Assembly (NCBI GenBank): GCA_945910005.1
Contig: OX246743.1
Span: 14,180,587 to 14,244,586 of the forward strand
Origin: Isoperla grammatica
Lineage: Eukaryota; Arthropoda; Insecta; Plecoptera; Perlodidae
Direction of reading: 5' to 3'
DNA: 64,000 bases
Made by a program: the position numbers and the translations under genes. This document shows, piece by piece, positions 33,584 to 45,290 of the stretch; position 1 is the first letter of the stretch; each line of letters opens with the position of its first letter. The notes beneath the pieces are model-generated. The model was not told where the DNA came from. It made no database searches and saw nothing but the letters and a program-made list of their open reading frames with translations.

Positions 33584-36500
33584 CTTATATGTTGCATGTA
33601 GTTGCTCTCATGTCACTGACTTAGCGCAGAGTTTATCAAGTACAGTCACCTTCACAAGCGAGGAAACATGCGTTGTCTTCATATGTTGCAAGTAGTTGCT
33701 TTCATGTCACTGACTTAGCGCATGGTTTATCAAGTACAGTCACCTTCACAAGCGAGGAAACAAGCGTTGTCTTCATATGTTGCATGTAGTTGCTCTCGTG
33801 TCACTGACTAAGCGCAGGGTTTATCAAGTACAGTCACCTTCACAAGCGAGGAAACATGCGTTGTCTTCATATGTTGCATGTAGTTGCTCTCATGTCACTG
33901 ACTTAGCGCAGGGTTTATCAAGTACAGTCACCTTCACAAGCGAGGAAACATGCGTTGTCCTAATATGTTCAAGAAGTGGCTTTCATGTCACTGACTTAGC
34001 GCAGGGTTTATCAAGTACAGTCACCTTCACAAGCGAGGAAACATGCGTTGTCCTAATATGTTCAACAAGTGGCTTTCATGTCACTGACTTAGCGCAGGGT
34101 TTATCAAGTACAGTCACCTTCACAAGCGAGGAAACATGCGTTGTCTTCATATGGTGCATGAAGTTGCACTCATGTCACTGACTTAGCGCAGGGTTTATTA
34201 CGTACAGTCACCGTCACAAGCGAAGAAACATGCATTGTCTTTATATGTTGCATGTATTTGCTCTCATGTCACTGACTTAGCGCAGGGTTTATCAAGTACA
34301 GTCACCGTCACAAGCGAGGAAACATGCGTTGTCTTTATATGTTGCATGTATTTGCTCTCATGTCACTGACTTAGCGCAGGGTTTATCAAGTACAGTCACC
34401 GTCACAAGCGAGGAAACATGCGTTGTCTTCATATGTTGCATGTAGTTGCTCTCATGTCACTGACTTAGCGCAGGGTTTATCAAGTACAGTCACCTTCACA
34501 AGCGAGGAAACATGCGTTGTCCTCATATGTTTCATGTAGTTGCGGTCATGTCACCGACTTAGCGCAGGGTTTATCACGTACAGTCACCTTCACAAGCGAG
34601 GAAACATTCGTTCTCTTCATATGTTGCATGTAGTGGCTCTCATGTCACTGACTTAGCGCAGGGTGTATCACGTACAGTCACTTTCACAAGCGAGGAAACA
34701 TGCGTTGTCTTCATATGTTGCATGTAGTTGCTCTCATGTCACTGACTTAGCGCAGGATTTATCACGTACAGTCACCGTCACAAGCGAGGAAACATGCGAT
34801 GTCTTCATATGTTGCATGTAGTTGCTCTCATGTCACTGACTTAGCGCAGGGTTTATCAAGTACAGTCACCTTCACATGCGAGGAAACATGCGTTGTCTTC
34901 ACATGTTGCATGTAGTTGCTCTCATGTCACTGACTTAGCGCAGGGTTTATCAAGTACAGTCCCCTTCACAAGCGAGGAAACATGCTTTGTCTTCATATGT
35001 TGCATGTAGTTGCTCTCATTTTTGTGACTTAGCGCAGGGTTTATCAAGTACAGTCACCTTCACAAGCGAGGAAACATGCGTAGTCCTTATATGTTCAAGA
35101 AGTGGCTTTCATGTCACTGACTTAGCGCAGGGTTTATCAAATACAGTCACCTTCACAAGCGAAGAAACATGCGTTGTCCTAATATGTTCAAGAAGTGGCT
35201 TTCATGTCACTGACTTAGCGCAGGGTTTATCAAGTACAGTCACCGTCACAAGCGAGGAAACATGCGTTGTCTTCATATGTTGCATGTAGTTGCTCTCATG
35301 TCACTGACTTAGCGCAGGGTTTATCAATTACAGTCACCGTCACAAGCGAGGAAACATGCGTTGTCCTAATATGTTGCATGTGCTGCTCTCATGTCACTGA
35401 CTTAGCGCAGGGTTTATCAAGTACAGTCACCTTCACAAGCGAGGAAACATGCGTTGTCATCATATGTTGCATTAAGTGGCTCTCATGTCACTGTTTTAGC
35501 GCAGGGTTTATCAAGTACAGTCACCGTCACAAGCGAGGAAACATGCGTTGTCCTTATATGTTGCATGTAGTTGCTCTCATGTCACTGACTTAGCGCAGAG
35601 TTTATCAAGTACAGTCACCTTCACAAGCGAGGAAACATGCGTTGTCTTCATATGTTGCAAGTAGTTGCTTTCATGTCACTGACTTTGCGCATGGTTTATC
35701 AAGTACAGTCACCTTCACAAGCAAAGAAACAAGCGTTGTCTTCATATGTTGCATGTAGTTGCTCTCGTGTCACTGACTAAGCGCAGGGTTTATCAAGTAC
35801 AGTCACCTTCACAAGCGAGGAAACATGCGTTGTCTTCATATGTTGCATGTAGTTGCTCTTATGTTACTGACTTAGCGCAGGGTTTATCAAGTACAGTCAC
35901 CTTCACAAGCGAGGAAACATGCGTTGTCCTAATATGTTCAAGAAGTGGCTTTCATGTCACTGACTTAGCGCAGGGTTTATCAAGTACAGTCACCTCCACA
36001 AGCGAGGAAACATGCGTTGTCCTCATATGTTTCATGTAGTTGCGGTCATGTCACCGACTTAGCGCAGGGTTTATCACGTACAGTCACCTTCACAAGCGAG
36101 GAAACATGCGTTGTCTTCATATGTTGCATGAAGTGGCTTTCATAACACTGACTTAGCGCAGGGTTTATCAAGTACAGTCACCGTCACAAGCGAGGAAACA
36201 TTCGTTCTCTTCATATGTTGCATGTAGTGGCTCTCATGTCACTGACTTGCGCAGGGTTTATCACGTACAGTCACTTTCACAAGCGAGGAAACATGCGTTG
36301 TCTTCATATGTTGCATGTAGTTGCTCTCATGTCACTGACTTAGCGCAGGATTTATCACGTACAGTCACCGTCAAAAGCGAGGAAACATGCGATGTCTTCA
36401 TATGTTGCATGTAGTTGCTCTCATGTCATTGACTTAGCGCAGGGTTTATCAAGTACAGTCACCTTCACATGCGAGGAAACATGCGTTGTCTTCATATGTT

Positions 36501-37431
36501 GCATGTAGTTGCTCTCATTTCACTGACTAATCGCAGGGTTTATCAAGTACAGTCACCTTCACAAGCGAAGAAACATGCGTTGTATTCATATGTTGCATGT
36601 AGTTGCTCTTATGTTACTGACTTAGCGCAGGGTTTATCAAGTACAGTCACCTTCACAAGCGAGGAAACATGCATTGTCCTAATATGTTCAAGAAGTGGCT
36701 TTCATGTCACTGACTTAGCGCAGGGTTTATCAAGTACAGTCACCTTCACAAGCGAGAAAACATGCGTGGTCCTAATATGTTCAAGAAGTGGCTTTCATGT
36801 CACTGACTTAGCGCAGGGTTTATCAAGTACAGTCACCTTCACAAGCGAGGAAACATGCGTTGTCTTTATATGTTGCATGTAGTTGCACTCATGTCACTGA
36901 CTTAGCGCAGGGTTTATTACGTACAGTCACCGTCACAAGCGAAGAAACATGCATTGTCTTTATATGTTGCATGTAGTTGCTCTCATGTCACTGACTTAGC
37001 GCAGGGTTTATCAAGTACAGTCACCGTCACAAGCGAGGAAACATGCGTTGTCTTCATATGTTGCATGTAGTTGCTCTCTTGTCACTGACTAAGCGCAGGG
37101 TTTATCAAGAACAGTCACCGTCACAAGCGAGGAAACATGCGTTGTCTTCATATGTTGCATGTAGTTGCTCTCATGTCACTGACCTAGCGCAGGGTTTATC
37201 AAGTACAGTCACTTTCACAAGCGAGGAAACATGCGTTGTCTTCATATTATGTTGCATGAAGTGGCTTTCATATCACTGACTTAGCGCAGGGTTTTTCAAG
37301 TACAGTCACCGTCACAAGCGAGGAAACATTAGTTCTCTTCATATGTTGCATGTAGTTGCTCTCATGTCACTAACTTAGCGCAGGGTTTATCACGTACAGT
37401 CACTTTCACAAGCGAGAAAACATGCGTTTTC

Positions 37432-38744
37432 TTCATATGCTGCATGTAGTTGCTCTCATGTCACTGACTTAGCGCAGGGTTTATCTAGTACAGTTTCCGT
37501 CACAAGCGAGGAAACATGCGTTGTCTTCATTGGTTGCATGTAGTTGCTCTTATGTCACTGACTTAGCGCAGGGTTTATCAAGTTCAGTCACCGTCACAAG
37601 CGAGAAAACATGCGTTGTCCTCAAATGTTGCATGAACTGGCCTTCATGTCACTGACTTAGCGCAGGGTATATCACGTACAGTAACTTTCCCAAGCGAGGA
37701 AACATGTGTTGTCTTCATATGTTGCATGTAGTTGCTCTCATGTCACTGACTTAGCGCAGGGTTTATCACGTACAGTCACCGTCACAAGCGAGGAAACATG
37801 CGATGTCTTCATATGTTGCATGTAGTTGCTCTCATGTCACTGACTTAGCGCAGGGTTTATCAAGTACAGTCACCTTCACAAGCGAGGAAACATGCGTTGT
37901 CCTAATATGTTGCATGTAGTTGCTCTCATGTCACTGACTTAGCGCAGGGTTTATCAAGTACAGTCACCTTCACAAGCGAGGAAACATGCATTGTCGTCAT
38001 ATGTTGCATGAAGTTGCTCTCATGTCACTGACTTAGCGCAGGGTTTATCAGGTACAGTCACCTTCACATGCGAGGAAACATGCGTTGTCTTCACATGTTG
38101 CATGTAGTTTCTCTCATGTCACTGACTAAGCGCAGGGTTTATCAAGTACAGTCACCTTCACAAGCGAGGAAACATGCTTTGTCTTCATATGTTGCATGTA
38201 GTTGCTCTCATGTCACTGACTTAGCGCAGGGTTTATCAAGTACAGTCACCTTCACAAGCGAGGAAACATGCGTTGTCCTTATATGTTCAAGAAGTGGCTT
38301 TCATGTCACTGACTTAGCGCAGGGTTTATCAAATACAGTCACCTTCACAAGCGAGGAAACATGCGTTGTCCTAATATGTTCAAGAAGTGGCTTTCATGTC
38401 ACTGACTTAGCGCAGGGTTTATCAAGTACAGTCACCGTCACAAGCGTGGAAACATGCGTTGTCTTCATATGTTGCATGTAGTTGCTCTCATGTCACTGAC
38501 TTAGCGCAGGGTTTATCAAGTACAGTAACCGGTACAAGCGAGGAAACATGCGTTGTCCTAATATGTTGCATGTGCTGCTCTCATGTCACTGACTTAGCGC
38601 AGGGTTTATCAAGTACAGTCACCTTCACAAGCGAGGAAACATGCGTTGTCTTCATATGTTGCATTAAGTGGCTCTCATGTCACTGACTTAGCGCAGGGTT
38701 TATCAAGTACAGTCACCGTCACAAGCGAGGAAACATGCGTTGTC
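37432..38744 (+). repeat. 1,313-bp higher-order unit, copy a (L3)
   Basis: Matches 30,958-32,270 at an offset of 6,474. It carries the a-type GCGTGGAAAC near 38,447 and the L3/L4-specific AACCGGTACAAG near 38,528. It keeps the GTGCTGCTC unit that L2 has replaced. Confidence 0.89.
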
Positions 38745-40057
38745 CTTATATGTTGCATGTAGTTGCTCTCATGTCACTGACTTAGCGCAGGGTTTATCTA
38801 GTACAGTTTCCGTCACAAGCGAGGAAACATGCGTTGTCTTCATTGGTTGCATGTAGTTGCTCTTATGTCACTGACTTAGCGCAGGGTTTATCAAGTTCAG
38901 TCACCGTCACAAGCGAGAAAACATGCGTTGTCCTCAAATGTTGCATGAACTGGCCTTCATGTCACTGACTTAGCGCAGGGTATATCACGTACAGTAACTT
39001 TCCCAAGCGAGGAAACATGTGTTGTCTTCATATGTTGCATGTAGTTGCTCTCATGTCACTGACTTAGCGCAGGGTTTATCACGTACAGTCACCGTCACAA
39101 GCGAGGAAACATGCGATGTCTTCATATGTTGCATGTAGTTGCTCTCATGCCACTGACTTAGCGCAGGGTTTATCAAGTACAGTCACCTTCACAAGCGAGG
39201 AAACATGCGTTGTCCTAATATGTTGCATGTAGTTGCTCTCATGTCACTGACTTAGCGCAGGGTTTATTAAGTACAGTCACCTTCACAAGCGAGGAAACAT
39301 GCATTGTCGTCATATGTTGCATGAAGTTGCTCTCATGTCACTGACTTAGCGCAGGGTTTATCAGGTACAGTCACCTTCACATGCGAGGAAACATGCGTTG
39401 TCTTCACATGTTGCATGTAGTTGCTCTCATGTCACTGACTTAGCGCAGGGTTTATCAAGTACAGTCACCTTCACAAGCGAGGAAACATGCTTTGTCTTCA
39501 TATGTTGCATGTAGTTGCTCTCATGTCACTGACTTAGCGCAGGGTTTATCAAGTACAGTCACCTTCACAAGCGAGGAAACATGCGTTGTCCTTATATGTT
39601 CAAGAAGTGGCTTTCATGTCACTGACTTAGCGCAGGGTTTATCAAATACAGTCACCTTCACAAGCGAGGAAACATGCGTTGTCCTAATATGTTCAAGAAG
39701 TGGCTTTCATGTCACTGACTTAGCGCAGGGTTTATCAAGTACAGTCACCGTCACAAGCGAGGAAACATGCGTTGTCTTCATATGTTGCATGTAGTTGCTC
39801 TCATGTCACTGACTTAGCGCAGGGTTTATCAAGTACAGTAACCGTCACAAGCGAGGAAACATGCGTTGTCCTAATATGTTGTATGTGCTGCTCTCATGTC
39901 ACTGACTTAGCGCAGGGTTTATCAAGTACAGTCACCTTCACAAGCGAGGAAACATGCGTTGTCTTCATATGTTGCATTAAGTGGCTCTCATGTCACTGAC
40001 TTAGCGCAGGGTTTATCAAGAACAGTCACCGTCACAAGCGAGGAAACATGCGTTGTC
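38745..40057 (+). repeat. 1,313-bp higher-order unit, copy b (L3)
   Basis: Tandem partner with the b markers CATGCCACTG near 39,148 and GTATGTGCTG near 39,881. It ends in a monomer with TCAAGAACAG (near 40,017) that is also found at the same place in L4 (near 44,241). Confidence 0.89.
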
Positions 40058-41655
40058 CTTATATGTTGCATGTAGTTGCTCTCATGTCACTGACTTAGCG
40101 CAGAGTTTATCAAGTACAGTCACCTTCACAAGCGAGGAAACATGCATTGTCTTTATATGTTGCATGTAGTTGCTCTCATGTCACTGACTTAGCGCAGGGT
40201 TTATCAAGTACAGTCACCTTCACAAGCGAGAAAACATGCGTGGTCCTAATATGTTCAAGAAGTGGCTTTCATGTCACTGACTTAGCGCAGGGTTTATCAA
40301 GTACAGTCACCTTCACAAGCGAGGAAACATGCGTTGTCTTTATATGTTGCATGTAGTTGCACTCATGTCACTGACTTAGCGCAGGGTTTATTACGTACAG
40401 TCACCGTCACAAGCGAAGAAACATGCATTGTCTTTATATGTTGCATGTAGTTGCTCTCATGTCACTGACTTAGCGCAGGGTTTATCAAGTACAGTCACCG
40501 TCACAAGCGAGGAAACATGCGTTGTCTTCATATGTTGCATGTAGTTGCTCTCATGTCACTGACTAAGCGCAGGGTTTATCACGTACAGTCACCGTCACAA
40601 GCGAGGAAACATGCGATGTCTTCATATGTTGCATGTAGTTGCTCTCATGTCACTGACTTATCGCAGGGTTTATCAAGTACAGTCACCTTCACATGCGAGG
40701 AAACATGCGTTGTCTTCATATGTTGCATGTAGTTTCTCTCATGTCACTGACTAAGCGCAGGGTTTATCAAGTACAGTCACCTTCACAAGCGAGGAAACAT
40801 GCCTTGTCTTCATATGTTGCATGTAGTTGCTCTTATGTCACTGACTTAGCGCGGGGTTTATCAAGTACAGTCACCTTCACAAGCGAGGAAACATGCGTTG
40901 TCCTAATATGTTCAAGAAGTGGCTTTCATGTCACTGACTAAGCGCAGGGTTTATCAAGTACAGTCACCTTCACAAGCGAGGAAACATGCGTTGTCCAAAT
41001 ATGTTCAAGAAGTGGCTTTCATGTCACTGACTAAGCGCAGGGTTTATCAAGTACAGTCACCTTCACAAGCGAGGAAACATGCGTTGTCTTCATATGTTGC
41101 ATGTAGTTGCACTTATGTCACTGACTTAGCGCAGGGTTTATCAAGTACAGTCACCGTCACAAGCGAGGAAACATGCGTTGTCTTCATATGTTGCATGTAG
41201 TTGCTCTCATGTCAGTGACTTAGCGCAGGGTTTATCAAGTACAGTCACCTACACAAGCGAGGAAACATGCGTTGTCCTCATATGTTGCATGTAGTTGCTC
41301 TCTTGTCACTGACTTAGCGCAGGGTTTATCAAGAACAGTCACCGTCACAAGCGAGGAAACATGCGTTGTCTTCATATGTTGCATGTAGTTGCTCTCATGT
41401 CACTGACCTAGCGCAGGGTTTATCAAGTACAGTCACTTTCACAAGCGAGGAAACATGCGTTGTCTTCATATTATGTTGCATGAAGTGGCTTTCATATCAC
41501 TGACTTAGCGCAGGGTTTTTCAAGTACAGTCACCGTCACAAGCGAGGAAACATTAGTTCTCTTCATATGTTGCATGTAGTTGCTCTCATGTCACTAACTT
41601 AGCGCAGGGTTTATCACGTACAGTCACTTTCACAAGCGAGAAAACATGCGTTTTC

Positions 41656-42968
41656 TTCATATGCTGCATGTAGTTGCTCTCATGTCACTGACTTAGCGCA
41701 GGGTTTATCTAGTACAGTTTCCGTCACAAGCGAGGAAACATGCGTTGTCTTCATTGGTTGCATGTAGTTGCTCTTATGTCACTGACTTAGCGCAGGGTTT
41801 ATCAAGTTCAGTCACCGTCACAAGCGAGAAAACATGCGTTGTCCTCAAATGTTGCATGAACTGGCCTTCATGTCACTGACTTAGCGCAGGGTATATCACG
41901 TACAGTAACTTTCCCAAGCGAGGAAACATGTGTTGTCTTCATATGTTGCATGTAGTTGCTCTCATGTCACTGACTTAGCGCAGGGTTTATCACGTACAGT
42001 CACCGTCACAAGCGAGGAAACATGCGATGTCTTCATATGTTGCATGTAGTTGCTCTCATGTCACTGACTTAGCGCAGGGTTTATCAAGTACAGTCACCTT
42101 CACAAGCGAGGAAACATGCGTTGTCCTAATATGTTGCATGTAGTTGCTCTCATGTCACTGACTTAGCGCAGGGTTTATCAAGTACAGTCACCTTCACAAG
42201 CGAGGAAACATGCATTGTCGTCATATGTTGCATAAAGTTGCTCTCATGTCACTGACTTAGCGCAGGGTTTATCAGGTACAGTCACCTTCACATGCGAGGA
42301 AACATGCGTTGTCTTCACATGTTGCATGTAGTTTCTCTCATGTCACTGACTAAGCGCAGGGTTTATCAAGTACAGTCACCTTCACAAGCGAGGAAACATG
42401 CTTTGTCTTCATATGTTGCATGTAGTTGCTCTCATGTCACTGACTTAGCGCAGGGTTTATCAAGTACAGTCACCTTCACAAGCGAGGAAACATGCGTTGT
42501 CCTTATATGTTCAAGAAGTGGCTTTCATGTCACTGACTTAGCGCAGGGTTTATCAAATACAGTCACCTTCACAAGCGAGGAAACATGCGTTGTCCTAATA
42601 TGTTCAAGAAGTGGCTTTCATGTCACTGACTTAGCGCAGGGTTTATCAAGTACAGTCACCGTCACAAGCGTGGAAACATGCGTTGTCTTCATATGTTGCA
42701 TGTAGTTGCTCTCATGTCACTGACTTAGCGCAGGGTTTATCAAGTACAGTAACCGGTACAAGCGAGGAAACATGCGTTGTCCTAATATGTTGCATGTGCT
42801 GCTCTCATGTCACTGACTTAGCGCAGGGTTTATCAAGTACAGTCACCTTCACAAGCGAGGAAACATGCGTTGTCTTCATATGTTGCATTAAGTGGCTCTC
42901 ATGTCACTGACTTAGCGCAGGGTTTATCAAGTACAGTCACCGTCACAAGCGAGGAAACATGCGTTGTC
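41656..42968 (+). repeat. 1,313-bp higher-order unit, copy a (L4)
   Basis: Matches 37,432-38,744 at an offset of 4,224, with the a marker GCGTGGAAAC near 42,671 and the L3/L4-specific AACCGGTACAAG near 42,752. A private GCATAAAGTTG occurs near 42,231. Confidence 0.89.
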
Positions 42969-44281
42969 CTTATATGTTGCATGTAGTTGCTCTCATGTCA
43001 CTGACTTAGCGCAGGGTTTATCTAGTACAGTTTCCGTCACAAGCGAGGAAACATGCGTTGTCTTCATTGGTTGCATGTAGTTGCTCTTATGTCACTGACT
43101 TAGCGCAGGGTTTATCAAGTTCAGTCACCGTCACAAGCGAGAAAACATGCGTTGTCCTCAAATGTTGCATGAACTGGCCTTCATGTCACTGACTTAGCGC
43201 AGGGTATATCACGTACAGTAACTTTCCCAAGCGAGGAAACATGTGTTGTCTTCATATGTTGCATGTAGTTGCTCTCATGTCACTGACTTAGCGCAGGGTT
43301 TATCACGTACAGTCACCGTCACAAGCGAGGAAACATGCGATGTCTTCATATGTTGCATGTAGTTGCTCTCATGCCACTGACTTAGCGCAGGGTTTATCAA
43401 GTACAGTCACCTCCACAAGCGAGGAAACATGCGTTGTCCTAATATGTTGCATGTAGTTGCTCTCATGTCACTGACTTAGCGCAGGGTTTATCAAGTACAG
43501 TCTCCTTCACAAGCGAGGAAACATGCATTGTCGTCATATGTTGCATGAAGTTGCTCTCATGTCACTGACTTAGCGCAGGGTTTATCAGGTACAGTCACCT
43601 TCACATGCGAGGAAACATGCGTTGTCTTCACATGTTGCATGTAGTTGCTCTCATGTCACTGACTTAGCGCAGGGTTTATCAAGTACAGTCACCTTCACAA
43701 GCGAGGAAACATGCTTTGTCTTCATATGTTGCATGTAGTTGCTCTCATGTCACTGACTTAGCGCAGGGTTTATCAAGTACAGTTACCTTCACAAGCGAGG
43801 AAACATGCGTTGTCCTTATATGTTCAAGAAGTGGCTTTCATGTCACTGACTTAGCGCAGGGTTTATCAAATACAGTCACCTTCACAAGCGAGGAAACATG
43901 CGTTGTCCTAATATGTTCAAGAAGTGGCTTTCATGTCACTGACTTAGCGCAGGGTTTATCAAGTACAGTCACCGTCACAAGCGAGGAAACATGCGTTGTC
44001 TTCATATGTTGCATGTAGTTGCTCTCATGTCACTGACTTAGCGCAGGGTTTATCAAGTACAGTAACCGTCACAAGCGAGGAAACATGCGTTGTCCTAATA
44101 TGTTGTATGTGCTGCTCTCATGTCACTGACTTAGCGCAGGGTTTATCAAGTACAGTCACCTTCACAAGCGAGGAAACATGCGTTGTCTTCATATGTTGCA
44201 TTAAGTGGCTCTCATGTCACTGACTTAGCGCAGGGTTTATCAAGAACAGTCACCGTCACAAGCGAGGAAACATGCGTTGTC
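42969..44281 (+). repeat. 1,313-bp higher-order unit, copy b (L4)
   Basis: Tandem partner with the b markers CATGCCACTG near 43,372 and GTATGTGCTG near 44,105. Private changes include CACCTCCACAAG near 43,411, AGTCTCCTTC near 43,500 and AGTTACCTTC near 43,782. Confidence 0.89.
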
Positions 44282-45290
44282 CTTTTATGTTGCATGTAGT
44301 TGCTCTCATGTCACTGACTTAGCGCAGAGTTTATCAAGTACAGTCACCTTCACAAGCGAGGAAACATGCGTTGTCTTCATATGTTGCAAGTAGTTGCTTT
44401 CATGTCACTGACTTAGCGCATGGTTTATCAAGTACAGTCACCTTCACAAGCGAGGAAACAAGCGTTGTCTTCATATGTTGCATGTAGTTGCTCTCGTGTC
44501 ACTGACTAAGCGCAGGGTTTATCAAGTACAGTCACCTTCACAAGCGAGGAAACATGCGTTGTCTTCATATGTTGCATGTAGTTGCTCTCATGTCACTGAC
44601 TTAGCGCAGGGTTTATCAAGTACAGTCACCTTCACAAGCGAGGAAACATGCGTTGTCCTAATATGTTCAAGAAGTGGCTTTCATGTCACTGACTTAGCGC
44701 AGGGTTTATCAAGTACAGTCACCTTCACAAGCGAGGAAACATGCGTTGTCTTAATATGTTCAACAAGTGGCTTTCATGTCACTGACTTAGCGCAGGGTTT
44801 ATCAAGTACAGTCACCTTCACAAGCGAGGAAACATGCGTTGTCTTCATATGTTGCATGAAGTTGCACTCATGTCACTGACTTAGCGCAGGGTTTATTACG
44901 TACAGTCACCGTCACAAGCGAAGAAACATGCATTGTCTTTATATGTTGCATGTATTTGCTCTCATGTCACTGACTTAGCGCAGGGTTTATCAAGTACAGT
45001 CACCGTCACAAGCGAGGAAACATGCGTTGTCTTCATATGTTGCATGTAGTTGCTCTCATGTCACTGACTTAGCGCAGGGTTTATCAAGTACAGTCACCTT
45101 CACAAGCGAGGAAACATGCGTTGTCCTCATATGTTTCATGTAGTTGCGGTCATGTCACCGACTTAGCGCAGGGTTTATCACGTACAGTCACCTTCACAAG
45201 CGAGGAAACATTCGTTCTCTTCATATGTTGCATGTAGTGGCTCTCATGTCACTGACTTAGCGCAGGGTGTATCACGTACAGTCACTTTCA

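Larger units (their letters stand above)
26101..34663 (+). repeat. Supersegment L2, copy of L1
   Basis: It follows the L1 order almost base for base, with scattered substitutions. Private features are an extra A in GTTCAAAGAAGTGG near 26,651, absence of three monomers at about 27,530 (exactly 282 bp), GCGAGACAACATG near 28,595, GCGCTGGATTT near 29,122 and a duplicated GTATTTGCTC monomer near 34,250-34,350. It retains the GACTTGCGC loss (29,021) and the 3-bp gain CATATTATG (30,771) of L1. Confidence 0.88.
34664..40140 (+). repeat. Supersegment L3
   Basis: From about 34,860 it copies L2 at offset 7,224 (27,763 matches 34,987; 29,245 matches 36,469). From 37,075 the offset is 6,474. The change of 750 bp equals six 94-bp and two 93-bp units, so eight monomers corresponding to about 29,830-30,590 in L2 are missing. 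The 1,313-bp pair is present at 37,432-38,744 and 38,745-40,057. CATGCGTGGTCC at 36,761 and AACCGGTACAAG near 38,528 are shared only with L4. Confidence 0.87.
40141..45290 (+). repeat. Supersegment L4
   Basis: It starts with a piece matching L3 at offset 3,474 (CATGCGTGGTCC at 36,761 and 40,235). It then contains the eight monomers missing from L3, matching L2 at offset 10,698 (29,819 to 40,517), and continues as L3 does at offset 4,224 (38,068 to 42,292). The sum 3,474 + 750 = 4,224 closes exactly. From 43,716 onward it also matches L1 and M1 at an offset of about 26,277, which carries the series into M2. Confidence 0.87.
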
